Shown here piece by piece: positions 45,063-55,306 of a stretch of 64,000 bases of DNA (position 1 is the first letter of the stretch; each line of letters begins with the position of its first letter). Under the pieces are notes generated by a model. That model was not told the origin of the DNA, ran no database searches, and saw nothing but the letters and a program-made list of their open reading frames with translations. The stretch spans positions 62,001 to 126,000 of the forward strand of contig CAWCQU010000001.1 in the NCBI GenBank assembly GCA_963797765.1, given 5' to 3'. The position numbers and the translations under genes are program-made. This DNA is from JBGPTK01 sp963797765 (GTDB taxonomy: Bacteria > Acidobacteriota > Terriglobia > Acidiferrales > UBA7541).

Positions 45063-46430
45063 ATGAGGATACGATTGGCTTTTCTGATGATGGGGGTAAT
45101 CGCCATGGCCGTGACGACTGGACCAGCACGAGCGGACTCCGCAACCTGCAGTGTGACCAAGGAAAACTACCTAGGTTGGGACGCGTTGAAAATGACCAAT
45201 GGCATCGTGACGCTGCACATTGTCCCGGCCATCGGCGGTCGCGTGATTCAATTCGAACTTGGCGACCATTCCTACTTCAGCATCCATCCCGAACTCAAAG
45301 GCAAAGTTGCGCCGCCCGCTGAGAGCGATTTCGGCATGGACTGGAAAAACTACGGCGGCGACAAGATTTGGACGGCGCCACAAGGATGGCAGAACGACTC
45401 GGAGTGGCCTGGGCCGCCCGATCCGGTTCTGGATGCGGGACCTTACACCTCCGAAATCGTTGCGAATGGCCCGGACGAGGCGGCGGTGCGCCTGACCAGC
45501 CAGTCCGAATCTCGATCTGGCGTTCAATTGGGGCGTGTTCTCCGGATTCGCAGCGGCAGTTCCACGGTGTCTGTGGAACTCGTCATGAAAAATACATCGA
45601 AGCGGACAGTCCGCTGGTCGCTTTGGGAAGTGACGCAGCATGACACGGCCGATCCCAACGATCCAAAGCTGTTTAATAAGAATTTCTGGGCGTATTGCCC
45701 GGTCAACCCTCACAGCATGTATCCGCGGGGATTTAACTACATGTTCGGATTAGTGAATAATCCGGGATTCCATCTAGATGATTCAGGGCGCATGTTGCGC
45801 GCGCATTATCAATACCAAGTAGGCAAAGTCGGCCTCGATACGAACGCCGGCTGGCTGGCGGTGGTGAACCGCGCCACCGAACACGCGTTCTTCGAATCTT
45901 TCGATTTTGTTCCCGGCGCCGAGTATGCGGATAACGCCTCGGTGGAATTTTGGATGCAGGGCCCGGGAGACTTCATCAACAATCAGGAAATCGTGAACAT
46001 GCAAGGAGGGCCGGAGAAATTTCCATATCTGATGGAATCCGAGGTCGTCAGCCCGTATGCGAAGCTCGCTCCTGGCGAAGAGTTTCATTTCAGACTTCAG
46101 TGGCATGCGGCCCGCACTGATGGTCCGATCAGCCAAGTTACGCAGGCCGGCGCAATTCATGAACCGCTGGTCATCTCCACGTCGGCCGGAAAATCCCGCG
46201 CCACCGGAAAATTTGCAGTGTTTTTCCAAGGCGAAGCCATCGCAACCTTTTATTCCTCAGCCGGAGGGACGGTGGCGCGAATTTCACTCGGGAAAGTCAG
46301 TCCCCTGCAAGAATTCGTGATGGACCAGCCCGTGGCCTTGCAATCTCAGGCCTATCGCGTATCGATTACAGTCCACGATGCAAATGGGGCTAATCTAGGC
46401 ACTCTCGCGGAAAAGATTCTGGTGGAATGA
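45063..46430 (+). CDS. Secreted DUF4380 protein
   Basis: This is 455 residues from ATG 45063, chosen because a signal peptide follows (RIRLAFLMMGVIAMAVTTGP, ARA) and AAGGACGTGAG lies upstream. The mature part (NGIVTLHIVPAIGGRVIQFE, KNYGGDKIWTAPQGWQ, RWSLWEVTQHDT) fits DUF4380, a beta-sandwich fold related to galactose-mutarotase-like domains. It may bind or epimerise a sugar outside the cytoplasm; no catalytic activity is established for the family. It is the last gene of the presumed operon. Confidence 0.75.
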   Translation: MRIRLAFLMMGVIAMAVTTGPARADSATCSVTKENYLGWDALKMTNGIVTLHIVPAIGGRVIQFELGDHSYFSIHPELKGKVAPPAESDFGMDWKNYGGDKIWTAPQGWQNDSEWPGPPDPVLDAGPYTSEIVANGPDEAAVRLTSQSESRSGVQLGRVLRIRSGSSTVSVELVMKNTSKRTVRWSLWEVTQHDTADPNDPKLFNKNFWAYCPVNPHSMYPRGFNYMFGLVNNPGFHLDDSGRMLRAHYQYQVGKVGLDTNAGWLAVVNRATEHAFFESFDFVPGAEYADNASVEFWMQGPGDFINNQEIVNMQGGPEKFPYLMESEVVSPYAKLAPGEEFHFRLQWHAARTDGPISQVTQAGAIHEPLVISTSAGKSRATGKFAVFFQGEAIATFYSSAGGTVARISLGKVSPLQEFVMDQPVALQSQAYRVSITVHDANGANLGTLAEKILVE

Positions 46431-46495
46431 GGGTGCTCCGAAGATTTCCAACGCTGTACAACACGCGCCCGGGCCAGACAGGTGACAGCGGAAAT

Positions 46496-47698
46496 CTAAG
46501 ATCGAAGAAAGCTTCGGATGTGCTCGAGGGCGCGGTCTAGGTCTTCCTTTGCATTGAAGAAGTGAGAAGAGATGCGGACGCCGCCGACGCCAGAGGTGTA
46601 ACGAACAGAAATCAGAACTTTGTGCTCCAGAAGAAATTCCATGAGCGCCAGATTTCGGTCGCGCGAGCCCAGTGAGAATGTGACGATCCCCGATCGGTGC
46701 TCCGGCTCGACAGGCGTAACGATCTCGACCCCGAGTTGCATAAGTCCGGTTAACAGGTGATCCGTCAACTCGCAAACATACGCAGCAATGTTGGCGCCGC
46801 CGAGCTGATTGATCATGTGGAGCGATGCGGCGAGCCCTATGGCGCCTGGATAGTTGGATGTTCCCCCAATTTCAAACCGGCGTGCGTCTGTAACGAACTT
46901 GTAGTCGCGGACGGGCGTGATTTCCGGAGTCTGGAAGTAGTTTCCCCAGCCGCCCTCGGGTGTTTCGATGTTCAGATAGCCGGCGAGGGGCGGGCGCAGC
47001 GCCGGAAGCACATTTCTATTTATGTAAAGCAGTCCCACACCGAATGGGGCGTTTAGCCACTTATGTCCACCGCACGCGAGAATGTCGATCGGCGTCTTTC
47101 GAACGTCGATAGGGAACACACCGAGCTGCTGGACGCCGTCGACGACGAGCCAAACGCGGCGGTCGCGGCAAAGAGTGCTGAGCGAATCGAGATCGAGACG
47201 GAAGCCATTGCTCCATTGAACGGAGCTAATGACGACCGCCTTGGTGCGCGGCGTAATCCGTTCCGCCACATCTTCGATACGAATCGCACCTTGGTTGTTG
47301 GGCACGACGTCAATTTCAAGCCCCATCTGCCGGTGTTTCTGGCACCAAGGTACTGCCACTTCGAGGAATTCGAGATCGGAGGTGAGGATTCGGTTGCCCC
47401 GCTCGAGCGGCAACGACTCAGCGGCGATCGTCAGGCCGTGAGACGTGCTCTCGACGAGCGCGATTTCCGATTCGTCTGCGTTGATCAGCCGGGCCGCCTC
47501 GGTCCGTGCTCTCGAGCGCATTTCGTCTATGGCGATGTGGTGGAGCGTGGAGGATCGGGAAGGACAGTGCAGCACTACCTCAAGAAACTGCTGAATTGCT
47601 TCGGTTGCGACAAGCGGCGTCAGACTCACGCAGGCCGCATCGAGAAACGTCTTCTCACTCAGGGCAGGAAATTGGGCTCGTGCTTCGGTGAAATTCAT
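46496..47698 (-). CDS. PLP-dependent class V aminotransferase / cysteine-desulfurase-like protein
   Basis: This 400-residue fold-type I PLP enzyme has the Schiff-base Lys in ACGGHKWLNAPFG, the phosphate-region STSHGL, the Asp of VVDGVQQLGVFPID and the C-terminal SGVGGVRISSHFFN. It resembles isopenicillin-N-epimerase-like and CsdA-like members more than IscS, because no Fe-S scaffold gene is adjacent and the catalytic Cys loop of desulfurases is not seen. The reaction is unknown. It is convergent with the sugar operon and stands alone. Confidence 0.85.
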   Translation of the reverse strand: MNFTEARAQFPALSEKTFLDAACVSLTPLVATEAIQQFLEVVLHCPSRSSTLHHIAIDEMRSRARTEAARLINADESEIALVESTSHGLTIAAESLPLERGNRILTSDLEFLEVAVPWCQKHRQMGLEIDVVPNNQGAIRIEDVAERITPRTKAVVISSVQWSNGFRLDLDSLSTLCRDRRVWLVVDGVQQLGVFPIDVRKTPIDILACGGHKWLNAPFGVGLLYINRNVLPALRPPLAGYLNIETPEGGWGNYFQTPEITPVRDYKFVTDARRFEIGGTSNYPGAIGLAASLHMINQLGGANIAAYVCELTDHLLTGLMQLGVEIVTPVEPEHRSGIVTFSLGSRDRNLALMEFLLEHKVLISVRYTSGVGGVRISSHFFNAKEDLDRALEHIRSFLRS

Positions 47699-48359
47699 GT
47701 GCGGTCAAGAAGTCGCAGGCTAGCACGCCAAAAGAATGTAATCAACCGAATCAGCGAAGCAGCGATAGCCAGATCACGGCTCGGTTCTGCTCCACATGTG
47801 TCTCGCCAGTGCGATCCAAAACCAGACAATGATTGCAGATGGCTTGAACGGAATCAAAATCGGGCAGTGTACACCGGTTACTGGCGAGCATGGACACGCT
47901 CTCGCTAAGGGGAAATCTCCTCCATCGAGCCGCGTGACCGGGATGCTCGTGCTACTCATCTCGGTCGAACCTGTGTTAACCGGAGCCACACATTGGGTGG
48001 TGATGTACGCCACGCAATGCGAACCGGAGCTCAGGCTATCGGAATCGAAATCCGCTCAACGCAACGCCAACTAGTTTTCCGGTGGGTTAAGCGGAGGCAT
48101 CTATGACGCTTTCAAGTATTTGAATGATATACAACTCATATGTACAAGAAATGTCTTGACAGAGAATTTAGAGGGTGGTCCACTCCCTTGGAAACCAAGG
48201 ATACGAGCGGGGTCGTATCTGCTTCCTATTGTGCTGCAAGGCTATCTGTTTAGATCCCGGGCAGACTCGCCGCATCAATGAGCCAATGGCGAACCTATGC
48301 GGGTGGGGTTTACGGAATGTCTCCAGCACATGTCCCCGGACAAGGATGAGGAGGGTGCG
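47699..48359. other. Intergenic region before the second TonB receptor
   Basis: I see no credible gene. A TTGACA lies near 48153 without a good -10 partner, and no copy of the LacI operator is present, so this receptor is not part of that regulon. GAGGAGGG (48347-48354) is the ribosome-binding site of the next gene. Confidence 0.5.
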
Positions 48360-51300
48360 ATGATTTTGAGTCTGCTTCGCTTCGTTCGTGCGCCGCAAGT
48401 TCGCCTGACCATGGGACTGCTGGCCGGAATCGTGATGATGTTGGGCGCGAACTCATCGCGCGCGCAAGTGGTTACCGGCACTCTGCTGGGAACCGTTCAG
48501 GATCCGAGCGGGCGGGTATTGCCTGGTGTGACGATACAGGCCGTGCTCGTCGACCGGAACCTGCAACGCACGGTGACGACAAATGACGACGGCCAGTATG
48601 AAATTTCTTTCCTGCCGGTCGGGATCTATCGGGTGACAGCGAGTATTGCAGGATTCAAAGTGCAAGTGCAGCAGAACATCGATCTGCGGATTGACCAGCG
48701 GCTGCGCGTGGATTTCGCACTCCAGATCGGGTCGGTGACGCAGCAGGTGACGGTCTCCGGTGAACCTCCCCTGGTGAATGCGGATTCTCCTAACATCGGC
48801 GAAGTGATTGAGCAGACGCGCGTGACGGAATTGCCGCTCAAGGGCCGGCAGTTCATCGAGCTTGTGTTGTTGACTCCCGGCGCTACTCCGGAAATTCCAG
48901 GGCAGACGGGAGGGCAGTTCGCGCTGGCAGGCTCTTCGGTGAACGTCAACGGCAATCGCACGGATTCAAATAATTTCCTGCTGGATGGAGTTCCGATCAA
49001 TGACAGCATGTGGGGCCGGATGGCGATTTCGCCTTCCGTGGACGCCATCGGCGAGATGAAGGTGCAGTCGTTCCTGTACTCGGCGGAATTTGGGTCGGCG
49101 GGCGGCGGACAGGTAAACGTCACGCTGCGCTCCGGCCAGAACCAAGTGCACGGCACCGGATTCGGTTTTTTCCGCCGCGACACGTTCGACGCCCGCAACT
49201 TTTTTGCCCTCCAGAAGGCGCCACTCACTCAGAATGACTATGGCTTGAGCATGGGCGGGCCCGTGATTCATTCCAAGTTTTTTGTTTTTGGAAATTTTGA
49301 GCGGCTTACAACCGAGAGCGGCACAACACTCATCAGCACCTTACCGACGGCCGCTCTGCGTGCCGGAAACTTTGCCGGCCTGGCTCCGGTGATCGATCCC
49401 ACGACCAAGCTCCCGTTTCCCAATAATCAAATCCCGAGTTCGCGATTCGATCCCGTGAGCGTGGCAGTCCTTGCCCTGGTGCCGACACCAGCGGGGAACA
49501 GCCTTTCCAACAATTTCAACACCATCGAAAACGAGAATGCCCATTCCACACAGTTCAACGTAAAGCTCGATTACCAGATTTCTGAGAAGGACACACTCTC
49601 CGGCCACTTTAGCGATGCCAACCTGTTCAGCGATGTACCAGCCGCCGGCTCTCCCCCGGGGTTCACCCCGAGGGTGAAGTTGATCACTCGCACGACGGGG
49701 GTGCAATGGACTCGCATCATCAGCGCCCGGACGGTAAACCAGGCGCGCTTTGGATATACCTACACGTCCAGCGTGGAACCGAGTGCGCACCCAAACCTGG
49801 ATTTCGCCGCGCAGAATGGCATTCAAGGGACATCTCACGACCCGGCAGTTCTGGGGGTGCCCCGCTTCGCGCCCACCGGGTTCAGTGTAATCGGCGACCT
49901 GGTGAGCACACTAAACGGAACTTCGGGTGATTTTCATTACATCGATGATTTCTCGCACAGCTTTGAGAAGCACTCGCTCAAGGCCGGTATCATTGTGTCG
50001 AGGCTGCGGCCCAGTCCTTTTTTCTTCCCGTCGCCGCGCGGCACGTTCAATTATCTGACCGGCAAGTACACAGGGAACGCTTTTGCGGACTTTTTGCTCG
50101 GGCTGCCCTCCACAGGTTCCGTCGGTGTGGGCGATCCGCTGGTGAATGGCAGAGCCTGGCGGGTGGGAACCTATGTAGAAGATGATTGGCGCGCTACGTC
50201 ACGCCTGACCCTTAACCTTGGCTTGCGTTACGAGATTCTCACTCCTCCGGTCGACACCACAGACCGTCTTTCCAACTTGAACCTAAACAACGGAAATATC
50301 ATTCTTCCCTGCTCCAACGGACAACCCAGCTCCAAAGCGAATCTTGCAAAGTTTCCGCAGTTCACTTTTGTCTGCAACAACACCGTGGGATTGGGAAAGG
50401 GGTTAACGCAGACCGACGCTGCCGATTGGGGCCCACGTTTGGGATTTGCATACACAACTCCGGGGGAGCGGTGGGTGGTTCGCGGAGGCTACGGAATTTT
50501 CTACAGTTATCCTCCGATGGCGGTTCGCATCGGGACGCCAAGCTTTAGCATTCCGTTCTTCAGCCAGACCACAGCGACCAATAGCACGACTACACCGGTA
50601 CCCACTTCGACTCTATTCACGGTTCCCGGTGTAAACGCGTTCGCCGGACAGCCATTCTCGGTGGATTATCTTGCCGGCCGAGTACAACAGTGGAGCTTGG
50701 ATGTGCAGCGCCAGTTTGGAGCATCGCGATTGCTGGATGTAGCTTACATCGGCTCGCACGGAGACAACCTGGACTCGGAACTTCTGGCAAACCAGGCGAC
50801 TCCGGGGATCGGCCCCACCGGCCCACGCACTCCATTCCCGCTCCTCGCAAACAGCCTAATCCTATCCGGACCGTTCGCGAGATCGAATTATGACGCCTTG
50901 CAGATTCGCTTCGAACAGCGGCCCTGGCACGGGCTGACACTGGTGACCCACTATTCGTTTGGAAAATCGTTGGACGACGCTTCGAACCTGCTATCCAACG
51001 TCGGCAATTCCAACGTTCCGCAGAATTCGCGGAACATCGAGGCGGAGTATTCCCGATCGAATTTCGATGTCCGCCACAGGTTCGTCGTCGATGGCGTCTA
51101 CGACCTTCCTTTCCGTTCCAATAGTCGCGGATGGAATTACCTGGTCGGTGGCTGGCAGTTGAGCACCGCGGTAATTCTGCAGAGCAACACTCCCTTCTCG
51201 CCCGTTCTTCCCACGGACGTGAGCGGCACCGGCGGTTTCTCCGACCGCCCCAATCAGATCTCCGACCCCAATAGCGGCGCGCCGCACACGCCTCAACAGT

Positions 51301-51584
51301 GGTTCAACAAGGCCGCATTCCAGCAGCAGGCCGCGGGCAACTTTGGAAACGCCGGCCGGAACACGATTAACGGACCGAATTACCAGGATGTTGACTTGGC
51401 AGCCTTGAAGAGGATTGCATTCTCGGAACGGTTCACCGCCCAACTCCGAATTGAGACGTTCAATTTGTTCAATCGAGCCAACTTCAACGTGCCCAGCCGC
51501 AGTTTCGGCACTGCTCAATTCGCAACGATAACCAGCGCGCAGGACGCGCGAGTCCTGCAATTTGGAGCCAAATTCATGTTCTAG
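48360..51584 (+). CDS. TonB-dependent receptor-like outer-membrane protein
   Basis: This is 1074 residues. ATG 48360 is preferred because of GAGGAGGG 5 bases upstream and a following signal sequence (LTMGLLAGIVMMLGANSSRA). Domains are carboxypeptidase-regulatory-like (TLLGTVQDPSGRVLPGVTIQ), plug (ELPLKGRQFIELVLLTPGAT, NFLLDGVPINDSM) and a barrel ending in Phe (LQFGAKFMF). It is a distant paralogue of the receptor at 33502. The amidohydrolase pair directly downstream on the same strand suggests that it imports their substrate or product. Confidence 0.9.
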   Translation: MILSLLRFVRAPQVRLTMGLLAGIVMMLGANSSRAQVVTGTLLGTVQDPSGRVLPGVTIQAVLVDRNLQRTVTTNDDGQYEISFLPVGIYRVTASIAGFKVQVQQNIDLRIDQRLRVDFALQIGSVTQQVTVSGEPPLVNADSPNIGEVIEQTRVTELPLKGRQFIELVLLTPGATPEIPGQTGGQFALAGSSVNVNGNRTDSNNFLLDGVPINDSMWGRMAISPSVDAIGEMKVQSFLYSAEFGSAGGGQVNVTLRSGQNQVHGTGFGFFRRDTFDARNFFALQKAPLTQNDYGLSMGGPVIHSKFFVFGNFERLTTESGTTLISTLPTAALRAGNFAGLAPVIDPTTKLPFPNNQIPSSRFDPVSVAVLALVPTPAGNSLSNNFNTIENENAHSTQFNVKLDYQISEKDTLSGHFSDANLFSDVPAAGSPPGFTPRVKLITRTTGVQWTRIISARTVNQARFGYTYTSSVEPSAHPNLDFAAQNGIQGTSHDPAVLGVPRFAPTGFSVIGDLVSTLNGTSGDFHYIDDFSHSFEKHSLKAGIIVSRLRPSPFFFPSPRGTFNYLTGKYTGNAFADFLLGLPSTGSVGVGDPLVNGRAWRVGTYVEDDWRATSRLTLNLGLRYEILTPPVDTTDRLSNLNLNNGNIILPCSNGQPSSKANLAKFPQFTFVCNNTVGLGKGLTQTDAADWGPRLGFAYTTPGERWVVRGGYGIFYSYPPMAVRIGTPSFSIPFFSQTTATNSTTTPVPTSTLFTVPGVNAFAGQPFSVDYLAGRVQQWSLDVQRQFGASRLLDVAYIGSHGDNLDSELLANQATPGIGPTGPRTPFPLLANSLILSGPFARSNYDALQIRFEQRPWHGLTLVTHYSFGKSLDDASNLLSNVGNSNVPQNSRNIEAEYSRSNFDVRHRFVVDGVYDLPFRSNSRGWNYLVGGWQLSTAVILQSNTPFSPVLPTDVSGTGGFSDRPNQISDPNSGAPHTPQQWFNKAAFQQQAAGNFGNAGRNTINGPNYQDVDLAALKRIAFSERFTAQLRIETFNLFNRANFNVPSRSFGTAQFATITSAQDARVLQFGAKFMF

Positions 51585-51681
51585 GCCGCGGGAGCGATTC
51601 TCGCAGTCGCCAGTTCATGGGATCCGTGGTCTGGAAATTTACCTGTAGATACTTTTAATACTTGGATGGGAGCATTATCCA

Positions 51682-53415
51682 TTGCAATCCATTCTGCCGG
51701 CAGTCAGGGAGCGTTGGGGAATACTGGTTTGCCTCTTCGCTCTTGCGATGCTGGGGCTGCACGCCGCACCAGCGGGTCCCGACGCTGCTTTCACCGGCGT
51801 TTGGGCCACGCTCATCCTCCACTCCGGCAAAATCATCACGGTCGATCCCCACAACGACATCTTTGAAGCTGTCGCGATTCGCGACGGAAAAATTCTAGCT
51901 GTCGGTAATGACCGGGATGTTCTCCGGTTCAAAGGCCCCAAAACGCAGGTCGTCGATCTGCACGGCCGCGCCGTGATTCCCGGAATTATCGATACCCATT
52001 CTCATCCCACGTTGGACGGTTTGAAGATTTTTCAGCCGGACCTCTCCAAAGCCGCCACACTTGCCGAGATCATTCAAATGATGGCCGCCAAAGTTCGCCA
52101 GAGCCAGCCCGGCGAGTGGGTGATGAACTCGGGAATCTGGAACGAATCGAAGCTGGAGGAGAAACGCAACCCCACTCGATGGGATCTTGATCCGATTTCC
52201 CCGCACAATCCTGTATTTCTGAACCGCGGCCATCTGGCAGTAGTAAACAGCGAGGCGCTGCGGGTACTCGGCATCACCGAGGACACGCCCAACCCGCCCG
52301 GTGGGACCTACGAGAAAGATCCGAAGACAGGCAAACTCACGGGGCGATTGTACGAGAAGGCCATTGATGGCGTCCGCGCGGCCCAGCCGGAATTGGCGCG
52401 CGACCAACTGATGGCCGTGGAGCGCCAGGCGCTGAACGATCTGGCCGCCGTCGGCGTGACGAGTGTGCGCTCCGCCGCGGACAGCCCGGCGGCCATGCGC
52501 GCCTATATCGCGCTGCACAATCGCGGCGAATTGATCTTGCGCACCAGCGTCAACATCCTGATCAATCCGAACCTGCCCGCTGCCGACTTGGAAAAAATGT
52601 TTCGCGATGCCCCCGTCAGTTCGGGGCTCGGTGACGATATGCTTTCCGTTTGGGGCATCAAATTCGTTGCTGACGGAGGTTCCGATCTCGCCTACCTCCG
52701 CAAAGACTACGTGAATCGCCCCGGTTTCCGCGGCCAGCCCGGTGCAACGCAAGAAAACCTCACCAATGCGGTCAGGCTTTGTAACAAATACGGCTGGCGC
52801 GTGGGCGTCCACGTGGTGGGAGACGCGGCGGTGGATATGGTGTTGAATGCATTCGAGGCCGCCGATAAAGACGACCCCATCGCCGGAAAGCGGTGGGCTC
52901 TCGAACACGGCTACATCTTGCATCCCGAGCAAATGGACAGGATCAAGCAGCTTGGCATCATCATGCACATGCAGACCTGGCATCTTTACAATCTGCGCCG
53001 GAATTTCCTGCAAAATTACGGTCCGGAATATGCCGCGATGTCGCATCCCTACCGCGAATTGATCAATCGCGGAATCCCGATACTTGGCGGAACCGACTGG
53101 TATCTCGAGCCGAACGATAATTTCAAGTGGATGTGGGTGGAGATCACGCGAAAAACAATCGATGGCGAAGTAGTGGGCATCGACCAAAAGCTGACCCGCG
53201 AGGAATCGCTGCGGTTTCACACCATCTGGGCGGCTTACTCTACGTTCGAGGAAAATGTAAAAGGCTCGCTCGAGCCAGGAAAATTCGCAGACCTGGTGGT
53301 GCTATCATCCGATTTCTTGAAAGTTCCGGAGGACGAAATTAAGGAGATTTCACCGTTGCTCACGATGGTCGGTGGCAAAGTCGTGTTCAAAAAGGATGGA
53401 TCGATCATCCCGTAA
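51682..53415 (+). CDS. Secreted amidohydrolase (YtcJ/NfdA-like), copy 1
   Basis: This is 577 residues from a TTG start, with GGGAG about 11 bases upstream. A signal peptide is visible (GILVCLFALAMLGLHAAPAG). Amidohydrolase_3 features are HSGKIITVDPHNDIFEAVAI, the HxH metal pair in IPGIIDTHSHPT, VADGGSD, VHVVGDAAVD, EHGYI and LGGTDWYLEP with the catalytic Asp. Relatives hydrolyse N-acylated or N-formylated amines. It is a tandem duplicate of the next gene, of equal length and with very similar sequence throughout. Confidence 0.88.
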   Translation: MQSILPAVRERWGILVCLFALAMLGLHAAPAGPDAAFTGVWATLILHSGKIITVDPHNDIFEAVAIRDGKILAVGNDRDVLRFKGPKTQVVDLHGRAVIPGIIDTHSHPTLDGLKIFQPDLSKAATLAEIIQMMAAKVRQSQPGEWVMNSGIWNESKLEEKRNPTRWDLDPISPHNPVFLNRGHLAVVNSEALRVLGITEDTPNPPGGTYEKDPKTGKLTGRLYEKAIDGVRAAQPELARDQLMAVERQALNDLAAVGVTSVRSAADSPAAMRAYIALHNRGELILRTSVNILINPNLPAADLEKMFRDAPVSSGLGDDMLSVWGIKFVADGGSDLAYLRKDYVNRPGFRGQPGATQENLTNAVRLCNKYGWRVGVHVVGDAAVDMVLNAFEAADKDDPIAGKRWALEHGYILHPEQMDRIKQLGIIMHMQTWHLYNLRRNFLQNYGPEYAAMSHPYRELINRGIPILGGTDWYLEPNDNFKWMWVEITRKTIDGEVVGIDQKLTREESLRFHTIWAAYSTFEENVKGSLEPGKFADLVVLSSDFLKVPEDEIKEISPLLTMVGGKVVFKKDGSIIP

Positions 53416-53500
53416 TCGGGCGTCTCAACTAAGAACTCCGTTCGCGACAAAACCAGCGGCGGAAAACAGAGCGAGTGTATCTAGATCGGAGGATTGTTCC

Positions 53501-55234
53501 ATGAAATCGATTGTGTCTGTCGTAAGAAAGCGATTGGGTGCGTTGTTCTGTGTTTGCGCGTTCACGCTGCTGGCGTTGCACGCCGCCCCCGCGGGCCCCG
53601 ATGCGCCCTTCACGGGCGTTTGGGCCACGCTCATTCTGCAATCCGGAAAGATCATCACCGTTGATCCGCAGAATGACATTTTTGAAGCCATAGCGATCCG
53701 CGATGGAAAAATTCTGGCGGTTGGAAATAACCAGGACGTGCTCAAGTTCAAGGGCCCCGGAACACAAGTGATTGATCTGCACGGACGCACGGTAATTCCA
53801 GGGATTATCGACAGCCACTCCCACCCCACCGGTTATGGCATGAAGATTTTTCAGCCGGACCTTTCGAAACCCACCTCGATCGCCGGAATCATCGAACTGA
53901 TCGCCGCAAAAGTGAAGGAAAGCAAACCGGGCGAGTGGATTACAAATTCCGGTATTTGGAATGACTCGAAGTTGGACGAGAAGCGCAATCCCACCCGCTA
54001 CGATCTCGATCCGATCTCTCCGCACAACCCAGTGTTCCTGAATCGCGGACACTTGGCCGTGGTAAATAGCGAAGCACTACGGTTACTTGGAATCACTGAG
54101 GACACTCCCAATCCGCCCGGCGGCACTTTCGAAAAAGATCCCGCGACGGGAAAACTCACTGGGCGCTTGTACGAGAAGGCCATCGAGCCTGCGCGCAGAC
54201 TGCTGCCGGAAATTACCAAGGAGCAGATCATGGCGTCGGAGCGCCAGGCGATGAATGATCTGGCGGCTGCCGGCGTCACCAGTGTGCGCTCCGCGGCTGA
54301 TAGCCCGGCCGGAATGCGCGGTTACATCACTTTGCACAATCGCGGCGAACTGATTTTGCGGACCAGCGTAAACATCCGCATCAACCCCAACATGCCCGCA
54401 GCCGATCTCGAAAAAATGCTGAAAGATACTCCGGCAAGTTCAGGACTCGGCGACGACATGCTGAGCATTTGGGGCATCAAAATGGTCGCCGACGGCGGCT
54501 CCGATTTGGCCTTCTTAAGAAAAGACTATGTGAACCGGCCCGGCTTCCGCGGCCAACCGGGCGGCACGCAGGAAAACTTCATCAATGCCTGCAGGCTTTG
54601 CAATAAATATGGATGGCGAGTCGGCATCCATTGCGTGGGAGACGCTGCGGTGGACATGGTTTTGAACGCCTATGAGACCGCCGATAAAGACGACCCCATC
54701 GCCGGTAAGCGCTGGGCCATCGAACACGGCTATATTCTGCACCCGGAGCAGATGGACAAACTCAAGCAGCTTGGCATCATCATGCACATGCAGACCTGGC
54801 ATCTTTACAATCTGCGCCGGAATTTCCTGCAAAATTACGGACCGGAGTATGCCGCGATGTCGCATCCCTACCGGGAATTGATCAATCGCGGAATCCCGAT
54901 TCTCGGTGGAACGGATTGGTCGCTTGAGCCGAGTGATAATTTCAAATGGATGTGGGTGGAGATTACGCGAAAAACGATCGACGGCGAAGTAGTGGGCATC
55001 GACCAAAAGCTGAGCCGCGAAGAATCGCTGCGATTCCACACGATCTGGGCGGCCTATTCAACCTTTGAGGAAGATAAGAAAGGCTCGCTCGAGCCGGGGA
55101 AATTTGCCGACCTGGTTGTGCTCTCCGCGGATTTCTACAAAGTGCCGGAGGAAGCTATCCCGCAAATTACGCCGTTGGTCACAATGGTCGGAGGCAAAGT
55201 GGTGTTCAAGAAAGACTCGTCGATCGTCCCATAG
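53501..55234 (+). CDS. Secreted amidohydrolase (YtcJ/NfdA-like), copy 2
   Basis: This is 577 residues from ATG 53501, with GGAGG 8 bases upstream. It is the same length as copy 1 and nearly identical in the catalytic segments (IPGIIDSHSHPT, VADGGSDLAFLRKDYV, HCVGDAAVD, ILGGTDWSLEP). The signal peptide is RLGALFCVCAFTLLALHAAP. Differences cluster around residues 100-115 and 225-240, which may line the substrate pocket. Recent tandem duplication with mild divergence suggests two related substrates or a dosage effect. Confidence 0.88.
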   Translation: MKSIVSVVRKRLGALFCVCAFTLLALHAAPAGPDAPFTGVWATLILQSGKIITVDPQNDIFEAIAIRDGKILAVGNNQDVLKFKGPGTQVIDLHGRTVIPGIIDSHSHPTGYGMKIFQPDLSKPTSIAGIIELIAAKVKESKPGEWITNSGIWNDSKLDEKRNPTRYDLDPISPHNPVFLNRGHLAVVNSEALRLLGITEDTPNPPGGTFEKDPATGKLTGRLYEKAIEPARRLLPEITKEQIMASERQAMNDLAAAGVTSVRSAADSPAGMRGYITLHNRGELILRTSVNIRINPNMPAADLEKMLKDTPASSGLGDDMLSIWGIKMVADGGSDLAFLRKDYVNRPGFRGQPGGTQENFINACRLCNKYGWRVGIHCVGDAAVDMVLNAYETADKDDPIAGKRWAIEHGYILHPEQMDKLKQLGIIMHMQTWHLYNLRRNFLQNYGPEYAAMSHPYRELINRGIPILGGTDWSLEPSDNFKWMWVEITRKTIDGEVVGIDQKLSREESLRFHTIWAAYSTFEEDKKGSLEPGKFADLVVLSADFYKVPEEAIPQITPLVTMVGGKVVFKKDSSIVP

Positions 55235-55306
55235 TTGATTGACCCGCCAGGCGAGAGCCGATCGTATGCGCTGCCGCCTCCGTGTTTTCACCGCGCAGGA
55301 GGATGA

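Noticed and set aside
47063..47908. Forward open frame antisense to the class V aminotransferase
   Set aside because: A shadow of the real reverse-strand gene with its PLP-Lys motif; no motif of its own.
47796..48074. Forward open frame before the second TonB receptor
   Set aside because: Weak start context and a composition unlike neighbouring genes; no motif recognised.
48147..48175. TTGACA near 48153 as promoter of the second TonB receptor with a LacI operator
   Set aside because: No acceptable -10 hexamer at 16-18 bp and no AACGTT-centred palindrome in the region.
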